Of a stretch of 64,000 nt of DNA, positions 43,753-53,352 are shown piece by piece. The translations under genes were made by a program, and so were the position numbers. The notes below the pieces were generated by a model. It ran no database searches. It had not been told where the DNA came from and worked only from the letters and a program-made list of their open reading frames with translations. Every line of letters begins with the position of its first letter. The first letter of the stretch is position 1. Source of the DNA: Marivivens sp. (GTDB lineage: Bacteria > Pseudomonadota > Alphaproteobacteria > Rhodobacterales > Rhodobacteraceae); NCBI GenBank assembly GCA_030827165.1, contig JAURFB010000001.1, forward strand, positions 17,937 through 81,936, in the 5' to 3' direction.

Positions 43753-43819
43753 CGAAACACCCTCCTTCAACGCGCCGTCACCATGTGCCAGCACAAGGGG
43801 AAGTGCAACGGCGCGCGCG

Positions 43820-44215
43820 TCAGGCTTGGTTGGATATTTCGATCAGGTTTCCATCAGGATCGCGCAGGTAGATCGAGAGGAGCGGCCCCGTCGCGCCGGT
43901 GCGTTTGATAGGGCCGTCTTCGATCGCGAGGCCGAGGGATTCGAGGTGCGCCCGCCACCCCGCCAGTGGATCGGCAGAGAGAAAGCACAAGTCTGCCGAG
44001 CCTCGGATCGGCCGTTGGGCGTGCGGCGCGAACTCGGCCCCCGCCTGATGCAGATTGATCTTTTGGCTGCCGAATTTGAGGGCTGTGCGCGTCGTCCCAT
44101 CGGCGGCGGTGAAGTGTTCCGCGGTCATCCCAAGGGCGCGTTCATAGAAAGCGACGGTGGCGCCCATGTCGGCCACGGTCATCACCAGATGGTCGAGGGC
44201 ATCCACTGAGGGCAT
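43820..44215 (-). CDS. VOC family (glyoxalase/dioxygenase-like) protein
   Basis: A 131-residue protein with two beta-alpha-beta-beta-beta units: ALDHLVMTVADMGATVAFYE at the N-terminus and LSIYLRDPDGNLIEISN at the C-terminus. Metal-ligand candidates are the His near residue 9 and the Glu in NLIEI. The GAAAGG site touches the first ATG at 44221 but is well spaced for the second at 44215, which I chose. The substrate is unknown. It is divergent from the hotdog dehydratase gene. Confidence 0.82.
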   Translation of the reverse strand: MPSVDALDHLVMTVADMGATVAFYERALGMTAEHFTAADGTTRTALKFGSQKINLHQAGAEFAPHAQRPIRGSADLCFLSADPLAGWRAHLESLGLAIEDGPIKRTGATGPLLSIYLRDPDGNLIEISNQA

Positions 44216-44249
44216 TTTCATCCTTTCCGCTTCGCGCTAGGCCTAGACC

Positions 44250-45053
44250 ATGCAGGACCGACAGAGCCATACCCAATCCGTCTCGGATCCGCTCGACCCC
44301 GCCCGTGCACGTGCGATGGAGGCGATGCTTGGCGCCGAATCGAGCATCAGGAGCGGTGATCCCTTGCCGCCGTTCTTTCACCAAATGTATTTCTGGGATC
44401 CTCGCCCGACACAAGAGTTGGGCCGCGACGGGCACCCCTGGACCGGCGGGTTTATCCCCGACATGGGCTTGCCCCGACGGATGTGGGCGGCGGGCAGGCT
44501 GGCCTTTCACGGTGCCCTTCTGGCGGGCGTCAAGGCCGAGCGGCGTTCAATCGTCGATAGCGTGACGCGCAAAGATGGCAAGACCGGCCCGCTTGCCTTC
44601 GTGCGGATCCGGCACGACATCTTGCAGCGCGGCGGCCTCGCGCTGACCGAGTGGCAGGACATCGTCTATCGGCAGGATCCGACGCCGGGCGACGCACAGC
44701 CTGTGGCTCCGGTCGCGCCCAACGACGAAGATCGGTCGCTGGTGCGTAGCTTCGATTCGACGGCGCTGTTCCGGTATTCGGCGCTGACCTTCAACGGCCA
44801 CCGCATCCATTACGACAAGCCATACGCCCAAGAATTCGAAGGCTATCCCGGCCTTGTGGTGCACGGTCCGCTCCTGGCGCAGATGTTGATGCTTCTCGCT
44901 GAGGAGGCTTTGGGGCGGCCGATGCGCGAGTTTTCCTATCGCGCGACCGCACCGCTTTTCGACGGAGAAGAGGCGACGTTTTGCTGGAAAGCGGGGCGTT
45001 TATGGGTGCGCGGGCCGGACGGGCGACTGTGTATGGAAGCGGCGGCCACCTAA
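44250..45053 (+). CDS. HTD2/MaoC-like hotdog dehydratase (mesaconyl-CoA hydratase family)
   Basis: A 267-residue double-hotdog protein. The hydratase motif is TALFRYSALTFNGHRIHYD, followed by YPGLVVHGPLLAQML, as in the Htd2/mesaconyl-C4-CoA hydratase group that acts on enoyl-CoA thioesters. The N-terminal half has HQMYFWDPRPTQELGRDGHP. The true substrate is unknown. It overlaps the stop of the FAD oxidoreductase gene by 4 bp (convergent). Confidence 0.8.
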   Translation: MQDRQSHTQSVSDPLDPARARAMEAMLGAESSIRSGDPLPPFFHQMYFWDPRPTQELGRDGHPWTGGFIPDMGLPRRMWAAGRLAFHGALLAGVKAERRSIVDSVTRKDGKTGPLAFVRIRHDILQRGGLALTEWQDIVYRQDPTPGDAQPVAPVAPNDEDRSLVRSFDSTALFRYSALTFNGHRIHYDKPYAQEFEGYPGLVVHGPLLAQMLMLLAEEALGRPMREFSYRATAPLFDGEEATFCWKAGRLWVRGPDGRLCMEAAAT

Positions 45054-46090
45054 AGATTGGCCTCGGATCGGAATCCCTCCGGGATCGCGTCACGGCCTTC
45101 AAGGAGCAGGTCTGCCATCACCTCGCCAACCCTGGGCGCCATGCCGAACCCGATCTTGAACCCGCCGTTGGCGATGAACTGCCCCTCATGCAGCGGATGC
45201 GCGCCGAGCAAGGGCGAGCGGGTCATGGCGCGGGGGCGGACACCGGCCCAGCGCTCGAGCACGCGGACGCCTTCGAGGAACGGAAAGGCGGCTTCAGCGC
45301 GGTGGAGGAGATCGTCAAGCCCTTGGTCAATCTCGGTCGGATCGTCAAAGAAACGCTCACTGGTCGAACCGACACCGAGCGTTCCGTCTTCGTGCGGGAC
45401 TAGATGGATGCCATCGCCAAAAAGCTGCGGCTTGCCTCGGACATCGAGGGCCAGAAGCGCCGCCTGCCCCTTGACGCCATTGCCAACGACCTTGCCGAGC
45501 CGCTCAGACAGCTCCATGAGCCCGCGCCAGCCGGTCGCGTGAAGGATGGCGCCCTCCTCGCGCCCTTCGCCGACGATCTCGCCACCCTTCTTTTCGATAG
45601 CACGGGCGAGCGCTGTCGTGGCGTGGCGGGGATGGATGCTGGCCGAGAGCGTATCCCACACGAGAAATCCGGTCGGAGACCGTGGCGCCCAAGGGGCGTG
45701 ATCGGCGGCTCCGACGATGTGCCATTCACCCTGCCCGCGCCAGAGATCGACCGCGTTGATCGCACGTGTCTTGGCGAAATCGAGCGCCGCCTCGTCAAGA
45801 ATTGGCTGAAGGCGGCCGGACCTTGCATAGCCGGTGCTGAACCCCGCCGCCTCTTCGACGTCTCGCCAAAACACTTCCGACATGACAAGGCTCTGAAACT
45901 GAAACTCTTTCTTGTCGTTCCACAATTCGGGAACGTGCGGGGCAAGCGCACCAACAAGGCCGCCTGACGATCCCGAGGCCACGCCCGCCGGATCGATCAC
46001 CCGCACCTTGGCCCCGCGCTGGATACAGGCCCAGCCGACCGAAAGGCCGAAAACCCCCGCCCCATAGATCGTCACATCTGCCGTTGTCAT
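45050..46090 (-). CDS. FAD-dependent oxidoreductase of the DAO family (MnmC C-terminal-domain-like)
   Basis: A 346-residue flavoprotein with the dinucleotide fold TIYGAGVFGLSVGWACIQRG and a C-terminal RWAGVRPRAMTRSPLLG and NGGFKIGFGMAPRVGEVMAD, as in glycine oxidase and the MnmC1 domain. It starts 47 bp from the divergent mnmD gene. In enterobacteria these two activities form one MnmC polypeptide, so this gene may encode the cmnm5s2U oxidase half. Substrate proof is lacking, and a glycine/amino-acid oxidase role is the alternative. Confidence 0.8.
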   Translation of the reverse strand: MTTADVTIYGAGVFGLSVGWACIQRGAKVRVIDPAGVASGSSGGLVGALAPHVPELWNDKKEFQFQSLVMSEVFWRDVEEAAGFSTGYARSGRLQPILDEAALDFAKTRAINAVDLWRGQGEWHIVGAADHAPWAPRSPTGFLVWDTLSASIHPRHATTALARAIEKKGGEIVGEGREEGAILHATGWRGLMELSERLGKVVGNGVKGQAALLALDVRGKPQLFGDGIHLVPHEDGTLGVGSTSERFFDDPTEIDQGLDDLLHRAEAAFPFLEGVRVLERWAGVRPRAMTRSPLLGAHPLHEGQFIANGGFKIGFGMAPRVGEVMADLLLEGRDAIPEGFRSEANL

Positions 46091-46137
46091 TGCCGCGCCG
46101 CGCCTCCAAAGTCGCGCCGACCCTAAGGCATCAGGCG

Positions 46138-46809
46138 ATGATCGACCAGCAGCCCGACCTCGATTGGCGCGACGAAATGATCCCCGTCTCGCGCCGGTTC
46201 GACGATCCCTATTTCTCGCTCGACAATGGGCTCGAGGAAACGCGGCATGTGTTTCTGGCGGGCAACGACCTGCCGGCGCGGTTTGCGGACGGGTTCCAGA
46301 TTGCCGAACTTGGCTTTGGCACCGGCCTCAATTTCCTTGTGACGTTGGGCGCGTGGCGGCAGAGCGGCACACCGGGCCGCTTCCATTTCACCACATTCGA
46401 AGCCTTCCCGATCGCCGCCGCCGACCGAGCGCGCGCGCTGGCGGCTTTCCCCGAACTTGGGACGCTGCGTGACGAGCTGGCTCGCGCCCTCGCCTCCGGC
46501 CCCGGCCCCCATGATTTCCGGGATGCCACCCTCACCATCGTCCTCGGCGACGCCCGCCAGACCCTGCCCGCCCAGACCTTCGGCGCCGACGCGTGGTTCC
46601 TTGACGGCTTTTCCCCCGCCAAGAACCCCGAGCTTTGGGGCGAGGGCCTCTTGGCCGAAGTCGGGCGGCTGACTGGTCCGGGCGGCACTGCTGCGACATA
46701 TACGGCCGCTGGCCATGTCCGCCGGGCGCTGGCTGATGCGGGCTTTGACGTGACCCGCGTCGCGGGCTATGGCCGCAAGAGACACATGACGCGCGCAAGG
46801 AAGCCCTGA
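46138..46809 (+). CDS. mnmD: tRNA 5-methylaminomethyl-2-thiouridine methyltransferase (MnmD)
   Basis: A 223-residue SAM methyltransferase equal to the N-terminal MnmC2 domain. It starts with DLDWRDEMIPVSRRFDDPYF, then ETRHVFLAGNDLP, motif I ELGFGTGLNFLV and the catalytic DAWFLDGFSPAKNPELW. It methylates nm5s2U34 to mnm5s2U34 in tRNA. I chose the start at 46138 (MIDQQPDLDW). The longer frame overlaps the divergent oxidoreductase. Its stop overlaps the next gene by 1 bp. Confidence 0.9.
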   Translation: MIDQQPDLDWRDEMIPVSRRFDDPYFSLDNGLEETRHVFLAGNDLPARFADGFQIAELGFGTGLNFLVTLGAWRQSGTPGRFHFTTFEAFPIAAADRARALAAFPELGTLRDELARALASGPGPHDFRDATLTIVLGDARQTLPAQTFGADAWFLDGFSPAKNPELWGEGLLAEVGRLTGPGGTAATYTAAGHVRRALADAGFDVTRVAGYGRKRHMTRARKP

Positions 46810-47675
46810 TGCAGTCGAATACCCGCCTTGGCATCTGGCTGATGATCGCCACGACCTTTGTCTTTGCGATGCAAGACGGGATCAGCCGCTACCTTGCCAG
46901 CCATTACAACGTCTTCATGGTGGTGATGATCCGGTACTGGTTCTTTGCCGCCTTCGTGATGGTGCTGGCAAGCCGCAAGGAGGGCTCGATCCGTGCCGCC
47001 GCGGCGACGACCCAGCCATTTCTCCAGATCTTCCGCGGGGTTCTTCTGGCGGCCGAAATCTGCGTGATGGTGCTGGCCTTCGTGAAACTTGGCCTTGTCG
47101 AAAGCCACGCGATCTTTGCCGCCTATCCGCTCTTGGTTGCCGCGCTTTCGGGGCCTGTCTTGGGCGAGACCGTAGGCTGGCGGCGCTGGGCGGCGATTGG
47201 CGTGGGGTTCATCGGGGTTCTCGTGATCCTCGAACCGGGGATTGCCGTCTTCTCGCCCGTCGCGATCATCCCGATGATGTCGGCCCTGATGTTTGCGCTC
47301 TACGGCCTTCTGACCCGATATGCCGCCCGCAAGGACAGCGCCGCGACCTCGTTTTTCTGGACAGGCGTTTCCGGCGCTGTGGTGATGACGGCGGTGGGTG
47401 TTTTCCACTGGGAGCCCATGACAGCCTATGACTGGATGTGGATGGCGCTCTTGTGCGTGACCGGAGCGACGGCACATTACCTGCTGATCAAATGTTACGA
47501 GGTGGCCGAAGCGAGCGCCGTGCAGCCCTTCGCCTATCTTCAGCTTGTCTGGGCCTCGGCGCTTGGCATTTTCGTTTTCAGCGAGACCGTGCGCCTCAAC
47601 GTGGCAATCGGCGCGGCCATCGTCGTCAGCGCCGGCCTTTTCACCCTGTGGCGCGAGCGCCGCAAGCACGCTTGA
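46809..47675 (+). CDS. EamA/DMT family transporter
   Basis: A 288-residue inner-membrane protein with about ten helices arranged as two five-helix EamA repeats: MQDGISRYLASHYNVFM with LVESHAIFAAYPLLVA, and SAVQPFAYLQLVWASALG in the second half. This is the drug/metabolite exporter layout, with no identified substrate. It is coupled to mnmD (TGATG overlap) and abuts the convergent slt gene with no gap. Confidence 0.85.
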   Translation: MQSNTRLGIWLMIATTFVFAMQDGISRYLASHYNVFMVVMIRYWFFAAFVMVLASRKEGSIRAAAATTQPFLQIFRGVLLAAEICVMVLAFVKLGLVESHAIFAAYPLLVAALSGPVLGETVGWRRWAAIGVGFIGVLVILEPGIAVFSPVAIIPMMSALMFALYGLLTRYAARKDSAATSFFWTGVSGAVVMTAVGVFHWEPMTAYDWMWMALLCVTGATAHYLLIKCYEVAEASAVQPFAYLQLVWASALGIFVFSETVRLNVAIGAAIVVSAGLFTLWRERRKHA

Positions 47676-49727
47676 TCAAGGGCGCGCCTGCGGACGCGGG
47701 CTTGAGCCCGGAGCCGTTGGCAAAGCAGGTTGTGGGGCCGGAGCCCCCTCGGAAGCAGGCCGGGCGCGGGGCCTGATCAGCGGCTTTTCCCCGATCAGAA
47801 GCTCGGCAAAGCGGATCGTGCCGGTCTGCCCACTCAGTCGGGCACGATAGATCGGAATCGCTTCGGTCACACGCTGGACATAGTTGCGGGTTTCCTTGAA
47901 CGGAATCATCTCGATCCAGTCAACAATGTCGATCTGCCCTTGCCGCGGATCTCCTCTGGCGTCCATCCATTCCAGAGGGCGGCGCGGTCCGGCATTGTAC
48001 CCGGCGGCGATCATGACCGGCGAAGGCCCGAAGCGTTCCTCAAGATCGGCCAGATAGCGGGCGCCGAGTGTGGCGTTGTATTCCCAATCGTTCACCAGAC
48101 GCCACTTGTCATAGTCGAGCCCGAGATCACGGGCGACCATCTCGGCCGTGCCGGGCATCACCTGCATAAGTCCCAAAGCACCGACAGGACTGCCCACGGT
48201 CGCGTTGAATTCCGATTCGCGCCGGGCGACCGAGAGCGCAAGCTCGGGGCTTACCGGCAGGTCCATTTCGGCCAGCGGGTGGATGGGGAAATAGGCCGCC
48301 GGGATCAGGATGCCGCGATCGAGCGCCGTCTTGGCCACCAGGAGACGGAAGAACGGCTCGTTCATCGCCGCGAGAATTTGATCGAGCTGGCCAAGCTCGG
48401 TCCGGTCAAGCTGGCGGGCAAGCTGGAGAAAGAATACCACCGCGCCGCTGCGCTGGCCTGCGCTCAGAAGCGTAAGCGCGGCGCGGGCGGTGTCAGTGCC
48501 GACAAAGGGGGCCTGCCGCCAATCGGGAAAAACTTCGCGCCCCGCCAAATCGGGATCGAGCGACAGGCCAAGGCGTTCGGCCGCCAGAAGCCCGTAGAAG
48601 GCTGTCTGGAAATGAGCCGCGCCCGCGTAAGCCGCAGCAGCAGAGACCTGATCGCCCCGCCGCTCGTGGGCGCGGCCCAGCCAGTAGCCAGCACGCGACA
48701 TCGAGATCGGCCCGCTCACCGCGCGGGCCATCGCGTCGAAATGGGCGATGGCCGAGGCCGGATCGGCAAGGAAACGCAGCGCGATATAACCAGTGAGCCA
48801 TTCGAGATCAGCGAAGGCTTCGCCGTCGGCGGCACTCAGCTGGTGCTGGCGGGCGACCTCATAGGCGCGGCCATAATCGCCCTCGCGCATCAGCCATCGC
48901 GCCACGGTGCTGCGGCTCCCCGCCCAACGCGCGGGCTGGCCGAGGGCGGCCGCGGATCCATTGCGCGACAGCACGAAGGCCGCCGCCTCGGTATAATCGC
49001 CACGGGCGGTCAGATGGTTGAACCGGGCAAGGGCAACGCCGGGGGTCTCGCGCTCGGTGGCGGGAAGAGCGGCATAGAGACGGTCCGCATCCGCCGCCCC
49101 ACGCTGCAGCGCGATCCGCGCCGCCAGAGCAGGCTTGTCGCGGGCGGGGACCAGATCGAGCACCGCCAACGCATCGCCCGTGCGCCCCGCCCAAAGCGCG
49201 GCATCGGCGCGTTCGGTGTGATGCGGCGCGAGGCTTCTGCCATAGGCGCCGAGCAAGGCCGCCTGCCCCTCCTCGGTCAGCGAAACGCCGCGCCAGATCT
49301 CGCGCAGCATCTTGGCCGCGCCATCGGTATCCCCCTGTGCCGAATGGGCGTTGATCAGCTTGACCGCCCCTTCGCCGGTTTGCGGCTGCGCCCCTGCGAA
49401 GAACGCGACGACATCGCTGGCCGGTGTCCCGACGGGAATCGCGAGTTCGCCTTGCGCGCGCAACCTCTCAAGGCCAGGCCAATCAGGACGGCGGGCAAGG
49501 AAATCACGGTAGACCGTGTAGGGCGCGGTCGATTCCTCGGCGCGAAGCCAAGTCCAGATCAACAGGTCTTGGGTCAGTGCATCGCTTTGCGGAAGCTGGG
49601 CGTTTGCTGCCGGCCAATCCGATTTGGCTGCCGCCTCGAACGCGGACGGCAGCGACTGCGCCACAAGTGGCTGCGCCGCGCCTGTCCCGAGAAGGATGGC
49701 ACACAAAAGAAGGCTGCGAAGGCCCAT
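47676..49727 (-). CDS. slt: Soluble lytic murein transglycosylase
   Basis: A 683-residue periplasmic enzyme with signal peptide MGLRSLLLCAILLGTGAAQP and a long alpha-superhelical region (about residues 25-460). The C-terminal SLT domain at about residues 475-640 has the catalytic Glu in ARRESEFN, GALGLMQVMPGTA and YNAGPRRPLEWM. The Pro/Ala-rich tail (about 35 residues) is probably disordered. I chose the start at 49727. An upstream ATG at 49796 would add a segment with no signal-peptide character. Confidence 0.92.
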   Translation of the reverse strand: MGLRSLLLCAILLGTGAAQPLVAQSLPSAFEAAAKSDWPAANAQLPQSDALTQDLLIWTWLRAEESTAPYTVYRDFLARRPDWPGLERLRAQGELAIPVGTPASDVVAFFAGAQPQTGEGAVKLINAHSAQGDTDGAAKMLREIWRGVSLTEEGQAALLGAYGRSLAPHHTERADAALWAGRTGDALAVLDLVPARDKPALAARIALQRGAADADRLYAALPATERETPGVALARFNHLTARGDYTEAAAFVLSRNGSAAALGQPARWAGSRSTVARWLMREGDYGRAYEVARQHQLSAADGEAFADLEWLTGYIALRFLADPASAIAHFDAMARAVSGPISMSRAGYWLGRAHERRGDQVSAAAAYAGAAHFQTAFYGLLAAERLGLSLDPDLAGREVFPDWRQAPFVGTDTARAALTLLSAGQRSGAVVFFLQLARQLDRTELGQLDQILAAMNEPFFRLLVAKTALDRGILIPAAYFPIHPLAEMDLPVSPELALSVARRESEFNATVGSPVGALGLMQVMPGTAEMVARDLGLDYDKWRLVNDWEYNATLGARYLADLEERFGPSPVMIAAGYNAGPRRPLEWMDARGDPRQGQIDIVDWIEMIPFKETRNYVQRVTEAIPIYRARLSGQTGTIRFAELLIGEKPLIRPRARPASEGAPAPQPALPTAPGSSPRPQARP

Positions 49728-49870
49728 GATTGTCTTTCTGCTCGTTTTTCCAAAAGGTAGCGGCCCCATTGGCCGTGGCAATGGGAATCTTGGCAATCGG
49801 CGGAAACCCGTCTAGGTTCCGCGCGATTTCACATCGGGCGAGTCAGCCCGGCAACCAAAGGAAGCGCGTC

Positions 49871-50743
49871 ATGATCAAAGGGTCTCTCCCCGCCCTCGTC
49901 ACGCCGTTCAGGAACGGCCAGCTGGATCTCGACACGCTCAAGAAACTTGTCGAGTGGCATGTCGAGCAAGGGAGCCACGGCCTCGTGCCGGTTGGCACGA
50001 CAGGCGAGAGCCCGACCCTGAGCCACAAAGAACATGATCTTGTGGTGCAAACCGTCATCAAGGTTGCGGCAGGCCGCATCCCGGTCATTGCCGGCGCGGG
50101 ATCGAACAACACCATCGAAACCGTCCGCCTCGTCACCGCCGCCAAGAAGGCCGGCGCCGACGCCGCGCTTGTCGTGACGCCCTATTACAACAAGCCGACC
50201 CAGCGCGGCCTCATCGCCCATTATGAAGAGGCCGCCAAGTGCGGCCTGCCGATCATCATCTACAACATCCCCGGCCGCTCGGTCGTCGATATCGCCCCCG
50301 CGACGATGGGCGAGCTTGCCAAGCTGCCGATGATCGTTGGCGTCAAGGACGCGACCGGCGATCTCAGCCGCGTGCCAAAGCAGCGCATCACCTGCGGGAC
50401 GGATTTCATCCAGCTTTCCGGCGAGGACGCAACCGCGCTCGGCTTTAACGCGCATGGCGGTATCGGCTGCATTTCGGTGACAGCCAACGTGGCGCCCAAG
50501 CTCTGTGCCGAGTTTCAGCAAGCAACCCTCGCGGGCGATTACAAAACCGCGCTCGACTATCAGGACCGGCTCATGCCGCTGCATGAGGCGATCTTTATCG
50601 AGCCCGGTGTTGCCGGTGCGAAATACGGCCTGTCGCTCCTCGGGATGTGTTCGGACGAGGTCCGCTCGCCCCTGACCACCCTGACGGACGAGACCAAGGA
50701 CCGCATCCGCGCCGCGATGGTCCACGCCGGCCTGATCAACTGA
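49871..50743 (+). CDS. dapA: 4-hydroxy-tetrahydrodipicolinate synthase
   Basis: A 290-residue class I aldolase of lysine and diaminopimelate synthesis. The active site shows Thr43-Thr44 (PVGTTGES), Tyr131 (IIYNIPGR) and the Schiff-base Lys159 (VGVKDATGD). AAAGGA lies 9-14 bases before the ATG at 49871. It is followed by an EamA transporter gene that starts within or just after its stop codon, and the smpB pairing seen in many relatives appears a few genes downstream. Confidence 0.96.
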   Translation: MIKGSLPALVTPFRNGQLDLDTLKKLVEWHVEQGSHGLVPVGTTGESPTLSHKEHDLVVQTVIKVAAGRIPVIAGAGSNNTIETVRLVTAAKKAGADAALVVTPYYNKPTQRGLIAHYEEAAKCGLPIIIYNIPGRSVVDIAPATMGELAKLPMIVGVKDATGDLSRVPKQRITCGTDFIQLSGEDATALGFNAHGGIGCISVTANVAPKLCAEFQQATLAGDYKTALDYQDRLMPLHEAIFIEPGVAGAKYGLSLLGMCSDEVRSPLTTLTDETKDRIRAAMVHAGLIN

Positions 50744-50787
50744 GCCAGTTTCGCCATCTGAGCGACAACCTGCGCGGCAGCCTTTTC

Positions 50788-51615
50788 ATGGTTGCCGCAA
50801 TGGCCGGGTTTGCAGTTGAGGATATGCTTCTCAAGGCCGCCGCACAGACGATCGGCCTTGGGCAAATCCTCTTGATGTTTGGCATCGCAGGTCTTGCAGG
50901 CTTTGCCGTCCTCACCCGCCGCCAAGGCCGCCCGATTTGGGACAGGGCCTATCTTGGCCGCGCGATCCTGATCCGGTCGGTGTTTGAGGTCACGGGGCGA
51001 ATATTCTATGCGCTCGCCTTCGTCCTGACCCCTTTGACTTCTGCAACCGCGATCCTTCAGGCGACCCCGCTTGTCGTGGTCGGCGGCGCCGCGATCTTTC
51101 TGGGCGAGCGCGTCGGTTGGCGGCGCTGGACAGCGATCCTCGTCGGATTGGGTGGGGTGATGATGATCCTGAGGCCGGGGCTTGAGGGCTTCAGCCCGCT
51201 GTCGATCCTTGCTGTGATCGGCATGATCGGCTTCGCCGGGCGTGATCTTGCCACCCGCGCCGCGCCGCCGCAGCTGAGCGCGATGCAGCTTGGCATATGC
51301 GGCTTTGCGATGCTTTCGGTCGCTGGCGCGATCCTGATGATCTGGACCGGCGGTCCGGTTGTGCCGGACCTTCCCGCATTCGCCTTTGTCAGCGGGGCAA
51401 CGGTGTTTGGCGTTTTCGCCTATTTCATGCTGACCCTCGCCATGCGGACGGGCGAGGTCGGTGCGGTGACGCCGTTCCGCTATTCGCGGCTTCTCTTCGG
51501 AATGGGTCTGGGCGTTCTTGTTTTCGGCGAAAGACCCGACCTTCTCACCATCCTTGGGGCGCTCGTGATTGCGTTCAGCGGCACTTTCGCGCTCCTGCGC
51601 GCCCGCCGGATCTAG
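50788..51615 (+). CDS. EamA/DMT family transporter
   Basis: An inner-membrane protein of two EamA repeats (about ten helices), with SATAILQATPLVVVGGA and GAVTPFRYSRLLFGMGLG as the repeat-end motifs. The first ATG is at 50788 (275 residues). The in-frame upstream codons read LSDNLRGSLFM, which resembles the usual MSDN(x)RG start of this subfamily. The true start may therefore be the CTG at 50758, 15 bp after the dapA stop. The substrate is unknown. Confidence 0.83.
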   Translation: MVAAMAGFAVEDMLLKAAAQTIGLGQILLMFGIAGLAGFAVLTRRQGRPIWDRAYLGRAILIRSVFEVTGRIFYALAFVLTPLTSATAILQATPLVVVGGAAIFLGERVGWRRWTAILVGLGGVMMILRPGLEGFSPLSILAVIGMIGFAGRDLATRAAPPQLSAMQLGICGFAMLSVAGAILMIWTGGPVVPDLPAFAFVSGATVFGVFAYFMLTLAMRTGEVGAVTPFRYSRLLFGMGLGVLVFGERPDLLTILGALVIAFSGTFALLRARRI

Positions 51616-52811
51616 GTCCGCAGCCAGCCGGAGGCATAGCGAATGCCGCCAAGCCCTGCGAAAGTTGCGAGCCGCTCGACCTCGGCAGTCAATCGCGCGA
51701 TGCGGCCCTTGCCCATCGGAACGCCTTGCTCGGGCCAGAAGGCCGTGACGTCAAGAATGCCGGCTGCACGGTCGGCTTTGGCGTCGATCCGGCCGATCAT
51801 CCGGTCGCCCTCCATCACCGGAAAGACATAGTAGCCAAAGACCCGCTTCGGCGCGGGGACGAAGATCTCGATCCGATAGCTGAAGCCAAAGAGCCGCTCG
51901 GCGCGGCCCCGGTCGCGCAGTGCGGGATCGAAGGGCGAAAGGATGCGAACGCGGCTTGAAGGGTCCGGGGCAGTTTCGCTTAGAAAATCAGGACGGGCGA
52001 ACGAGCGGCGGGGTTTGCCGTCCACCCCTTCGACATCCACCTCGATCAGCCGCCCGGCCCTGAGTTCAGCGGCGCACCATTCCCGCGCCTCGGCGGGTGT
52101 GACGAGCGCATAGAAGGCCGCCACCTCGCCGCTTGTGGCAAAGCCAAGCCTCTCGATTGCGGTCCGGCAGGCCCAATCTATGGTCTCTTCGGGCGAAACC
52201 GATTGCTGCCGTTGGCTCTCGGGGATTACCCGGTCCGTGAGGTCATAGACCTTCTGAAAACCCTCGCGCCGCGCCACGGAAATCTCGCCCGTGTGCCACA
52301 GGTATTCGAGAGCGGCCTTCGAAGGATGCCAATCCCACCAGCCCCCCGATGACGTGCCATCGCCCTCGGCCAGATCGCCGCTCTTGCAGGCGCCCTCGGC
52401 ATCAATGTGTGCCAGCACCTCGTCGATCCTTGCGTGAAAATCGGTGCCTTGCCAGTCCTCCCAGCGGGCCTTGAGCCTTTCCTTGTTGTGGTCAAATCGG
52501 CGGCGCCAATAGGGAAAGCTCTCGATCGGGATCGTCGAGGCATCGTGGGTCCAATGTTCGAAAAGGCGCCTGTCGCGGTCGTGCAGGCGGGCCAGCGCGG
52601 GCGGGCGGTATTGCTGGCGGCGCGACCAGAGGATCATGTCATGAGCGCGCGCGACGGTGTTCACGCTGTCCAGTTGAACAAAGCCGAGGTTGCCGATCAC
52701 TGCATCCAGGTCGGCCCCCTTGCCAGGGCCGGTCGGGGCGTCGATCAGGTTATGCATGCCAAGGAAGATCCGGCGCGCAGACTGGTTCGCAACAAGAGGA
52801 CGTGACGCCAC
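51612..52811 (-). CDS. YcaQ/AlkX-type winged-helix DNA glycosylase family protein
   Basis: A 399-residue protein with tandem winged-helix domains. The characteristic segment LGFVQLDSVNTVARAHDMIL contains the Q-x-D signature of the crosslink-repair glycosylase family. FEHWTHDAS, WHPSKAALEYLWHTGEI and VFGYYVFPVMEGDRMIGRID follow. By family it unhooks DNA interstrand crosslinks or removes alkylated bases. Its stop overlaps the convergent transporter gene by 4 bp, and its start touches the channel gene stop. Confidence 0.86.
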   Translation of the reverse strand: MASRPLVANQSARRIFLGMHNLIDAPTGPGKGADLDAVIGNLGFVQLDSVNTVARAHDMILWSRRQQYRPPALARLHDRDRRLFEHWTHDASTIPIESFPYWRRRFDHNKERLKARWEDWQGTDFHARIDEVLAHIDAEGACKSGDLAEGDGTSSGGWWDWHPSKAALEYLWHTGEISVARREGFQKVYDLTDRVIPESQRQQSVSPEETIDWACRTAIERLGFATSGEVAAFYALVTPAEAREWCAAELRAGRLIEVDVEGVDGKPRRSFARPDFLSETAPDPSSRVRILSPFDPALRDRGRAERLFGFSYRIEIFVPAPKRVFGYYVFPVMEGDRMIGRIDAKADRAAGILDVTAFWPEQGVPMGKGRIARLTAEVERLATFAGLGGIRYASGWLRT

Positions 52812-53251
52812 TATTTCCCCCTGATCGCATCAAGCTGGCTGTTGCGGACAACCCGCAGCGCTTCGACCAGGAGGGCCGTCAGAAGCCCCATGTTGAGAAG
52901 CCCGTTTGCCGCCGCCATGCCCCCGAGAAGGCGCCATTCCTGAGGCAAGAGAATGTCGCCAAAGCCGAGGGTCGTGAAAGCCACTAGCGAGAAATAGACG
53001 GATGTCTCGAGTGTCTCGAATACCCCCAGCCCGATCAGCGCGGCCGCCCACATCCAGACCCCTGCCGTGATCTGCCCCAGTATCCAGATCGCCGCCACGC
53101 CGAGGATCAGCCCAAGTTTGGGCCGGTGCGGTTTGCGCGAGAGGTAGGGGCGAAAACGGACAAGAAAAACCTCCATTGCCCAGAAGCTTACTCCGGCGAT
53201 CAGGATCGACGCGATCATCAGGACCGATCCGATGGTGATCTGAACAAACAT
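52811..53251 (-). CDS. Two-transmembrane ion channel (potassium-channel-like)
   Basis: A 146-residue protein with an N-terminal hydrophobic helix, a second helix near residues 50-70, a pore loop with the filter-like TTLGFGD and a last helix ([19 protein letters not shown]). The pattern is that of the Ion_trans_2 family, with LGFGD close to the K+ filter TVGYGD. A regulatory RCK domain is absent. I chose the start at 53251 behind GAGGGAAAG. It is coupled to the YcaQ-like gene by a 1-bp overlap. Confidence 0.82.
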   Translation of the reverse strand: MFVQITIGSVLMIASILIAGVSFWAMEVFLVRFRPYLSRKPHRPKLGLILGVAAIWILGQITAGVWMWAAALIGLGVFETLETSVYFSLVAFTTLGFGDILLPQEWRLLGGMAAANGLLNMGLLTALLVEALRVVRNSQLDAIRGK

Positions 53252-53352
53252 CTTTCCCTCACCTGCTTTGGGCCGAGAATAACGCCCCCTCGCGCCAAGG
53301 CCAGCGCCGAGTGCTTGCCCCGCGCGTCTTCCTCGCATATCTCAGCCCGATC

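Noticed and set aside
47730-49760. 676-codon plus-strand frame opposite slt
   Set aside because: It mirrors slt in the antisense direction, has no recognisable domain or ribosome-binding site, and slt has clear catalytic motifs.
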